Below the pieces are notes generated by a model, which made no database searches, was not told where the DNA came from, and worked only from the letters and a program-made list of their open reading frames with translations. Both the position numbers and the translations under genes were made by a program. From Acanthamoeba lenticulata (Eukaryota; Discosea; Longamoebia; Acanthamoebidae), in NCBI GenBank assembly GCA_002179805.1, contig NAVB01000080.1, forward strand, positions 1 through 64,000: a stretch of 64,000 nt of DNA. The letters run 5' to 3'. Positions 56,994-64,000 of the stretch are shown in pieces. Within the stretch, counting starts at the first letter, position 1, and the number at the start of each line of letters is the position of its first letter.

Positions 56994-57992
56994 ATGGTGC
57001 TTGTGTACCTCTTGCTGACCGTGGTCGGGCTAGTTTTTCTTTACTTGAAGGTGTCGCATGCGTTCTTCATCTTTGTCAAGTACAAATAATCGAGCTTCAA
57101 TTCTAAGCGCTACTTGAAAACGTGGTAGGATACGACGCTGCAGGTGTTTGGCAAGAAGAAGCGAGCAAAGCAGCTGACAACAACGCAAGCAGATGCGGTG
57201 CAGGTTCCAGAGGCCACGCGGCAAGCGGTGTGGGATTTGTTCAAACGCAGCTTTGTCAACGAGTTCAAAGGGTTCCAGGATTTCGATGAATACCTCCTTA
57301 CGCGCTCTCTGCTGCTCTTCCACGATACGACGCCGGAGAAGCAGCTGCAGGGCTTTATCATCTTCCACATCGTCGACCGCGTTGTGGACGGGCGCGAGCT
57401 CACGGTCGTTGTGGGCGACTTCTTCACTGTCACCGCTGACTATCGGCGCCAGAGCACGCCCATCTACGCGCTGCTGCGGCTATGCATCGCGACCAAGCTC
57501 AAAAATCCGTTTCGAGAGATGTACTACTTCTTCATCACCTACTCCTTCAAGTCCTACCTCAGCTTCAGCCGCTCCATGGGCGAGTTCTACCCGTGTCGGG
57601 TGCGGCCCACACCGCCCTTTGAACAGCGCGTGCTCGACATGCTGGGCGCCGAGAGCGCGGGCGACTGGGGCACCTACAACCCGCAGACATGCGTCATCGA
57701 GAGTATGGCCGTTAAGCAAGGCGGCAGTGCCGGTGGCGGTGTCGACGAGGGCCGTCTGTCCGACCTGGCCCGGTCGCGCCCGCGTGATCTGAGCACGACG
57801 TGGATGTGGTTCGCCCAGCAGAACCCCAACTTTGCCAAGGGAGACTGCCTGTGCGTGCTCTGCAGCATCGACCTCACCAACATGCTCCACGGCGCCAAGA
57901 ACTCCATGTTCCGCGCTCTTGGTCTCGGCTCCAAGCGCATGAACCAGCCCGTACGTGCTTTACGTTGCATCTTGCCCTACTTTAGGGCCTAA
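56994..57992 (+). CDS. Membrane-anchored protein with possible GNAT fold
   Basis: Hypothetical protein. ATG 56994 gives a signal-anchor helix (MVLVYLLLTVVGLVFLYLKV), spliced (weak donor about 57079) to a long exon beginning near 57129. The main exon holds LQGFIIFHIVDRVVDG, ELTVVVGDFFTVTADYRRQS and a helix IYALLRLCIATKL. This is reminiscent of GNAT beta4-alpha3, but without a clear acetyl-CoA loop. A Cys-containing C-terminal half follows (CLCVLCSIDLTNMLHGAKNS). The end is uncertain: either the stop at 57992, or splicing at GTACGT (57951) to a further small exon. No catalytic residues can be named. Confidence 0.5.
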
Positions 57993-58040
57993 GGCTGAAC
58001 CACATCAACAACAACTACAGAACAAGCCTCTCTCCTTTGG

Positions 58041-60207
58041 CATGGCCGAAACGCGAGCGGACCAGGTGCAGGTACATGACTGCCCTCTGGACCCTACTTC
58101 TACGTGCTCGGTGCCGCTCACGCTAACTTCTCCGCGTCTCTGACGCTGCGCACAGAGGAAGGAGCCTGAATCGTTTATGATCTCCGTGGCGGATGAGGAG
58201 CTGGACGACCTCACCGAGCGGCTCGAGAAGGTCCGATGGCCTGACCAACTGGAGCTGGCCCCCGACGCCAAGTGGTCCTACGGCACCGGTAAAGCCCTTC
58301 TCTTCCTCTACTGCCAAAAACACACGCCCAAATTGGCACTTCTCTTTGCTCAAGTTCGCACTGGTCTGCGCACAATTGTAAACAGACCTGGACTACATGA
58401 AGCAGCTCAGCAAGTACTGGGCCAACGACTATCTGGACAACTGGAGGACGCACGAGAAGCGCCTCAACCAGTTCCCTCACTACAAGATCGAGGTGCCCGC
58501 CTTGCCCTTCCCTCCCTCAACGTTTCTTTGCTCTGTTGGAGAATGGGTCTAATCGTCATCTTCATCATGTGGCCGCGTTGGTGTAGTTGGAGGATCGTCA
58601 AGTACACTTCATCCACGCCAAGGCTGCCAAGGAGGACGCCATCCCCTTGATTCTGCTTCATGGGTTCGCGCTGGCCTTTTCCGCTCAAGCGCTTATCAGT
58701 CCTCAGGGATTGAGCTTGCTAACACAATCACCATCAGATGGCCGGGCTCCTTCTACGAGTTCCACAAAGTGATCGGGCCTCTGACCCGACCGGAGAAATA
58801 TGGCGGCAACCCGGACCATGCCTTCCATGTCGTGGTGCCCTCGCTGCCCGGTATGATAGCGCGCTGACGCGGCATGATGTGGCGCCTTTCTCACGAATGC
58901 TGTGTGGCTTCCTCTTGTCGTCCGCTCCAGGCTACGGCTGGTCCGAGGCGCCGACAACGCCGGGCTACGACGTTAACAAGGTGGCCAACCTGATGGTGAG
59001 CCTTATGGAGACCCTGGGCTACAAGCAGTACGTGGCGCAAGGCGGCGACTGGGGTCACCTCGTGGCGGCGCACATGGCAATCATCGACTCCCAGCGCTGT
59101 CTCGCCATCCATCTCAACATGGTCCTGCCTCCCACCCACTCTTGGTGGAGTTCACATCAGGCCACGACTCACGCCCGGCCGCCCCGTGGTCATGCCTCTC
59201 CAGGTGGCAGTCGAGCCGCGGAGCATTGCTGCGAAGGCTCGGATGTTCATTGACGTGCTCTTCCAGAGGTCTGTCTGGGCACCCTTCTACTGTGCTCAGG
59301 TAAATCGTGTCCTGACTCGCAAGTGGACGGCTGGTGGGGAGGACTGCAGGTGGCGCTTGACGGCTAAGGAGAGGGAGTGGGTCAATGGCATCGACCAATT
59401 CATGGAGGAGGAGACCGGCTACGTTGATATCCAGGCCACCAAGCCGCAGACCATAGGCTACGCCCTCCAGGACTCTCCCAGTACGTGTCCCAAAACCGCT
59501 AAGATTGCGTATCACGGTGGCCACCGCAAATTGTTGACGTCGTGTTGGCTGCGCGTAGCTGGCCTCGCGGCCTGGATCATCGAAAAGTTTCGGGCCTGGA
59601 GCGACTGCAACGGCAACGTGGAGTCCCGGTTCAGGTTCGTCCCTTCCTCTCCTTTGTCTCTCCTAAGTAGCGCGAATGGCTCACCTGCATATTCTCCCTT
59701 CTCTGATACATGGTGATGCCCCCACATGCGATTGCGGTAATGTCGTCATCGGAGCAGCAAGGACGACCTCCTCACTAACGTGATGATCTACTGGCTCACC
59801 GGATCCGTCACTTCGGCAGCGCGCCTCTACTACGAATCCCGGAAGAGCGGTAACTTTGCGGCCCCGCCCATTCGCGGTACTTCCCCTTTCTCTCTTTCTC
59901 TCTCTCTCTCCGTGGCCGTCGTCGTCGTCGTCGTAGTGTTGTTGGCGCCACGACCATGACTCACCGCTGGTGGTGGTGGGCGCTGTGCACAGTGGAGGTG
60001 CCCGCGGCGATCGCGGTCTACCCCAAGGAGCTCCTGCGGCCGCCACGGCGATGGGTGGAGCAGTTCTACACGGTCAAGCGATGGACGGAGATGCCCGCCG
60101 GCGGCCACTTCCCGGCCCTCGAGGAGCCGGAGAGCCTCGTCGCCGACATCCGCGGCTTCTTCTGCGAGGACCTCCGCCTCCAGGAGGCCTTCCGCGCCTC
60201 CTCCTGA
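58041..60207 (+). CDS. Epoxide hydrolase (microsomal EPHX1-type alpha/beta hydrolase)
   Basis: Hydrolyses epoxides to diols. The preferred start is ATG 58041 ([10 protein letters not shown]), spliced to [16 protein letters not shown]. The N-terminal EHN domain is complete ([23 protein letters not shown]). The core has the oxyanion element [26 protein letters not shown], the nucleophile aspartate in [13 protein letters not shown], and the catalytic histidine near the end in [11 protein letters not shown]. It ends LQEAFRASS at 60207. About nine introns; length about 400 residues. Unlike vertebrate EPHX1 it has no N-terminal membrane helix. It follows the preceding gene by less than 50 nt if that gene stops at 57992. 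Confidence 0.88.
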
Positions 60208-60311
60208 TGACCCTCCCTCGGCGTATTGTCGCTGTTGAGTTTATTGTGTGGTTCTCCCAGCCTCTTGAGGAAGACAAAGAAGAGGAAGAAGCAGACAACG
60301 AGCAAGTTGAA

Positions 60312-61082
60312 CTAGTTGGCCTTCTTCTTGGCCGGGGCCGCGCGGGCGAGGGTGCGGGCGATGAGGCGGCCCTCGAGGAGGACGGTGAGGAGGGAGCTGA
60401 CGAGCCACACGCCGCTCGGGATGGCGAAGAGGAGCCAGAAGTCGTGGAGGCTGTTGTGACGCGTGTAGGCCCAGCCCGTCACGTGGTCGCTCAGGAAGTA
60501 GATCACCGTCTTGGCGAAGCACATGAGCTGCGACGAGAAGGCAAACAGGTGGGCCGACTGGCGGCCGCGGAAATGCTACGCAAACAAGCAGAGAGGGGTA
60601 AGAAGGATGAAGGAGGATGAAGAGGAAGGAGGGACTGTACCAAGTAGAGGGCGATCAAGCCGATGGCAATCTCAAACAGGTTCATCCTGTGCCCGAAGGG
60701 TGCGGTTAGGGTAACCAGGCAAGGCAAATTTTGGTGCCAGTTTGCGTCCGTGGACGCGAAGGCAAACGCACCAGGCCTGTGCAATGTTGAAGCCGTCGTC
60801 CATGTCCTGGTAGCGGCGGTCCACGCGAATGTAAGTTTCGTCTGGCGTGGGGTTGGGTAAATCAAGAAGTCCGACGATGATTAAGAACTTCAATCCTTGC
60901 AAAAAATGAAACGTTTAGCGGGGGGGGAGGGGAGTACAGGGGCCCCAGAACCAGGCTAGGTCGCCTCCAGGCATCGTCCGCGGACGGAGCAGAACGAAAA
61001 GTGCATCCCAAACGCAAATAGGGAAGGAGAGCACAAACCACCAGAATACAAACCCAGGCAGCACACGTCCCCCCTTCGCCAT
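60312..61082 (-). CDS. EXPERA-type (EBP/TMEM97-like) four-TM membrane protein
   Basis: Small ER membrane protein. ATG 61082 gives helix 1 (GFVFWWFVLSFPICVWDALF) and the family-like element LLRPRTMPGGDLAWFWGP. A later exon has IRVDRRYQDMDDGFNIAQA, then MNLFEIAIGLIALYL, SSQLMCFAKTVIYFLSDHV and LLFAIPSGVWLVSSLLTVL. The tail is lysine-rich and ends APAKKKAN, a possible ER-retrieval-type end. The order W-D-A, D-R-Y and D-G-F-x-x-A-Q resembles EXPERA proteins, whose members include sterol isomerase EBP and TMEM97. The exon 1/exon 2 join (about 60938/60895) does not resolve cleanly by eye, so an exon may be missed. It converges on the epoxide hydrolase, 104 nt away. Confidence 0.6.
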
Positions 61083-61701
61083 CTTGTGCTTGCGGCAGAA
61101 AAAAGTGTGTCGTGTATTAAAACCGGTTTAATTTAATGGACCGGCGCAGAGCGTTTGTTTTGATGGCTGTCGTTGGTTATGTTACACTTCTATCACTCCT
61201 GCTTCCTGCCTACATCAGGCCACGACGCCCATTAGGGAGAACTTACAACTTGTGCCAGGTGAAAGCACGCACCTTGAGGTATCATGCGGGATTGAACGCC
61301 CAAACACCATAAGGCTTGATGAAGGACAGAGAATAGTGAAGCAGCTGAGTTGTTGAGACAATCGTCAAGGAGTCAATGTTACTGCTTGTTGCCTTCTCCT
61401 GGATCTTCTTCTTCTTCTCCCGATGAGCCCAACAACCTCCCCTACACACTTCACAGTACACGTGCACAGAGAAGAAGCCTCTTGCGTTCGTTGAACCAGC
61501 CTCCTGCCAGGAGGTAGGGGTTACTGCGGGGAGCATACCGCCGAACGCCATTGGGTGCCCCCGGATCGGGCAATAGGACAACCGAACGCCGCGGCTCAGC
61601 GCGACCAATCCCCTCATGCAGCAACCCTAATTCGGTTTGACTCGCATAAGAAGAAGCTCGTGCTTGGCGGTTATTCATTTCACATCTCCCACACCACCGC
61701 A
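61083..61701. other. Divergent promoter interval, EXPERA gene / GH16 gene
   Basis: About 620 nt. It includes an inverted CCAAT (ATTGG) near 61550 and a CTTCTTCTTC tract near 61405. No TATA box is clear for either gene, and no protein or RNA gene is recognised. A promoter role is inferred from the divergent layout. Confidence 0.4.
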
Positions 61702-63121
61702 ATGACCCACATCACCCGTGCCTACACCTTCCTGACCACCGCACTCTTGGTGCTCAGCGTTGCTGCCATCGCGCAAGGAGCCGGATACACCCTCAACTGG
61801 GAAGCCAAAGGCTCTACCTTCTTTGACAAGTTCAACTTCATCACCTACAATGACCCCTCGCTTGGCTTTGTCAACTACGTCAACCGTACCTACGCTCAAG
61901 GTGGGTGTCGTTGGAGCAAGATCCATTTCATATCCCCTCCCTGGAATTGCGACACTGACATCCGCGTGGTCCCCTCCAGGCAAGGGACTGATTTCCGTCC
62001 GGTCCAACGGACAAGTGAAGCTGAAGCCGGACACCACCAACGTTGTCGCTTCGGGAGCTCGTGGGCGAGACTCAGTTCGTCTTGAGTCGAAGCAGCTTTT
62101 CAGCTCCTGTCTCTTCATCGCCGACGTTGCGCACATGCCCACAGGATGCGGTACCATAACACATAACAAGCGTAGTGGCGAAGCCTGGAGGCTGACGCAA
62201 GGCGTCGTGTACAGGAACTTGGCCGGCCTGGTGGACGTACGGCCCCAACTGGCCCAAGAGCGGCGAGATTGGTACGAGAGGAGCTTTACAATGGTGAAGC
62301 CATTGAAGGACGCTAACAAATCAGCCCCTCTTTCGCAGACATCATTGAGGGCGTCAACCGCGGAACCGTCAACATGGCTACCCTGCACACAACCCCGGGT
62401 TGCAACATGTCAATCGTCGACCAATCCACGACCATGACAGGAACCTTCACCGAGCGCAACTGTGACACGACTGTCACTTCGGTAAGTCGACGGAGCAGCT
62501 CACCCTCCCCCCTCTCTTCGCCTCGAGCCTAACACCGTCAACTATGGCAGGGATGTGGCGTGAAAGCATCCGCCAACTCCTACGGCGCGCCCTTCAATTC
62601 TGGAGGAGGAGGCGTCTATGCTCTCCGTACACCACATCCCCCCATTTGATGTTGTGTTGGTAGTTATGTCACGTGCTCACAATTCTTCACGTACACAGAG
62701 TGGGCATCCACTGCGCTCAAGGTGTGGTATTTCAACCGCACGAGCATTCCCTCGTACGTAGACGCTCCAGCCAACCCCCACTTGATCTGCTACGCAGTTT
62801 AACCTGATTGGCTGACCATTCATTTCTTTCCCCCTTACCAGGGACATTGCTTCCGGATCGATCACGATGGGCTCCTGGGGCAAGCCCTTCGCCTACTTCC
62901 CGCTCGGCACCAATTGCCCTGCCTCGCATTTCGTCAACCACACCATCACCATCAACCTCACCTTCTGCGGAGGCTGGGCCGCCGACTCGTGGGTGTGGTC
63001 TTCGGACTCGGTCTGCGCGGCCAAGGGATCCTGCGTCGACTACGTCCGGAACAACCCAGCCGACTTTGCGGAGGCCTACTGGCTCTTCAACTACGTGCGC
63101 GTCTACCAGTGGACCAACTGA
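61702..63121 (+). CDS. Secreted GH16-family glycoside hydrolase
   Basis: Likely endo-beta-1,3-glucanase (laminarinase) or related GH16 enzyme, secreted. ATG 61702 starts a signal peptide (AYTFLTTALLVLSVAAIAQG). The fold follows: YTLNWEAKGSTFFDKFNFIT, SVRLESKQLF, then HMPTGCGTWPAWWTYGPNWP. The catalytic motif E-x-D-x-x-E reads GEIDIIEGVN and is split by an intron inside the Asp codon (about 62268/62340). Downstream are LHTTPGCNM, WGKPFAYFPLGTNCP and LFNYVRVYQWTN (stop 63121). Seven or so exons; many Cys and Asn-X-Ser/Thr sites suit secretion. It may act on food cell walls or on the amoeba's own cyst wall; the sequence does not say which. Confidence 0.85.
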
Positions 63122-63313
63122 TGATGCAATGCAAGCCCTCTCCTGCCTCATCACCTTCCTTGCTGAATTATTTTCAAGAATATCAATTATATAATAGATT
63201 TTGTACAAAGAAAAAAGACATCAAGTGGCGGTTGTTGGGGAAGAGAAGGAAGAAGCCCCATGGGGGCGCTCGGAGGGAAAGAAAGGAAGGAGGAATGGGC
63301 GGAATGATGGCGC

Positions 63314-64000
63314 TCAGGTGGAGGAGGATTGGTCATCACCAGCATCAGCATCTCCAGATGTAGACGACGGAAGGGCGGCAGGGCAGGACAGAGGCGAAGG
63401 CACCACACCACCGGAAGGGGGCACGGGAAGCAACATCGCGGCCGTGGTTGCTTGGCTGTCGTCGTCGCCGGCACCGGGGCAAGTTGAGTCGTCATCGTCG
63501 TCACCATCGGCCCGAACGCGCCGGGCGGCGCTGTCGTAGAACTGGTTCCAGCGGGCGAGCTGCTCGGCGGCCTCCTGCTGCCGCTGGTCGCGCGACGTCG
63601 GGTAATAGCTCCGCTGCTTGGCCGCCGTCTGCAGACGGACCGGCCGCGGCGGCCGTACGGGCGGCGGCGGCGACATGATGGGCTTCGCTGCCTCAGCCTT
63701 GGCCTCGGCTTCGACCTCGGCCTCGGCGGAGTCGCCGGCCGTGGGGAGTTCAGGGCTGGCGCTGCGGAGCTTCAGGTGGCTGGGCAGCGGCGGGAGCGGC
63801 GGGCGCTCGGCCAAGGCCGCGTTCAAGCGCTGCTGCTGGTGCTGGCGGAGGGCCGGCAGCGGCGGGATGACGAGCGGGCGCGGCGGCGCGTCGTTGCAGT
63901 CGCTCGACAGCACGCGACGCGGGGGCGGCAGCGGTGGTGTCGGCTTGGACGCGGCGCGGGGCCGCGGGGGCGGGTCCGGCGCCACCATGGACTCCTTGTT
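63314..64000 (-). CDS. Proline/alanine-rich protein, partial (runs off the window)
   Basis: Hypothetical protein, disordered. From the right edge the frame reads NKES then MVAPDPPPRPRAAS; because it is open to the window end, the ATG at 63988 may be internal. Pro-rich SH3-ligand-like segments (PPPPVRPPRPVRL, PLPPPRRVL) flank Ala/Glu-rich parts. A short charged helix (SRDQRQQEAAEQLARWNQFY) is followed by an Asp-rich stretch (DGDDDDDS). It stops at 63314-63316. No domain recognised. Confidence 0.55.
   Translation of the reverse strand, partial: NKESMVAPDPPPRPRAASKPTPPLPPPRRVLSSDCNDAPPRPLVIPPLPALRQHQQQRLNAALAERPPLPPLPSHLKLRSASPELPTAGDSAEAEVEAEAKAEAAKPIMSPPPPVRPPRPVRLQTAAKQRSYYPTSRDQRQQEAAEQLARWNQFYDSAARRVRADGDDDDDSTCPGAGDDDSQATTAAMLLPVPPSGGVVPSPLSCPAALPSSTSGDADAGDDQSSST

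Noticed and set aside
57951..58150. Joining the GNAT-like gene and the epoxide hydrolase into one protein
   Set aside because: A GTACGT donor exists at 57951, but the only in-frame continuation is a short tail ending in a stop. The epoxide hydrolase has its own ATG at 58041 and a complete N-terminal domain.
1..64000. Search for transposons, viral genes, CRISPR arrays or prokaryotic operons
   Set aside because: No transposase, reverse transcriptase, capsid, terminal repeats or regular spacer arrays were seen; nearly every long coding stretch belongs to an intron-containing nuclear gene.

Overview
This is a gene-dense, GC-rich eukaryotic nuclear segment. Coding exons are rich in G and C, with strong G/C at third codon positions. 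They are broken by many short (about 50 to 130 nt), T/A-rich GT-AG introns, often with GTACG- or GTAAG-like donors. Intergenic gaps are often only 80 to 250 nt. Gene content (SMU1 and SMG8 RNA-processing factors, a RING1-type RING protein, fungal-type zinc cluster plus PAS, Frizzled-like receptors, GT61, and an 8-Cys cyst-wall-lectin-like protein) together with the genome style points to a free-living amoebozoan, most likely Acanthamoeba. The species call is inference. No prokaryotic, viral or transposon genes were recognised, and I saw no tRNA, rRNA or CRISPR array.

Layout. 0.06-9 kb: cytosolic tryptophanyl-tRNA synthetase (-), divergent from SMG8 (+), which converges on a Zn2Cys6/PAS transcription factor (-). 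9-20 kb: four genes in tandem on the minus strand. These are a PAP2-type phosphatase/transferase, the splicing factor SMU1, a mitochondrial dynamin-like GTPase (FZL/mitofusin-like) and a MYND-UBE3D fusion. 20-22.7 kb: a non-coding interval with a candidate structured RNA, then a RING1/RAWUL Polycomb-type E3 (-). 22.9-34.2 kb: five plus-strand genes, namely a GT61 glycosyltransferase, an HhH-GPD DNA glycosylase with a 4Fe-4S motif, a C2/permuted-papain-fold protein, an AKT-like PH-kinase and a secreted protein with two 8-Cys modules. 34.3-42.5 kb: two tandem Frizzled-like receptors (-). 42.8-44 kb: an EI24-like membrane protein (-). 44.9-52.3 kb: an F-box/ankyrin protein, a four-TM protein and a very large Ser/Pro/Thr-rich type I membrane protein (+). 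52.6-56.9 kb: a MYND-carboxylesterase (-), divergent from a long coiled-coil protein (+). I extend the latter through three C-terminal introns into a WH2-central-acidic (VCA) tail, making it a candidate Arp2/3 nucleation-promoting factor. 57-64 kb: a GNAT-like protein, an epoxide hydrolase, an EXPERA-type membrane protein (-), a secreted GH16 glycosidase and a partial Pro-rich protein (-).

The genes do not form one pathway. The most notable items are the VCA protein, the tandem Frizzled pair, the 8-Cys secreted protein, two independent MYND-enzyme fusions, the mitochondrial dynamin-like protein and the structured non-coding element near 20.2-20.5 kb. Gene ends are given as first to last coding base including introns. 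Splice sites were read by eye, so most internal exon borders and a few 5' ends are provisional.
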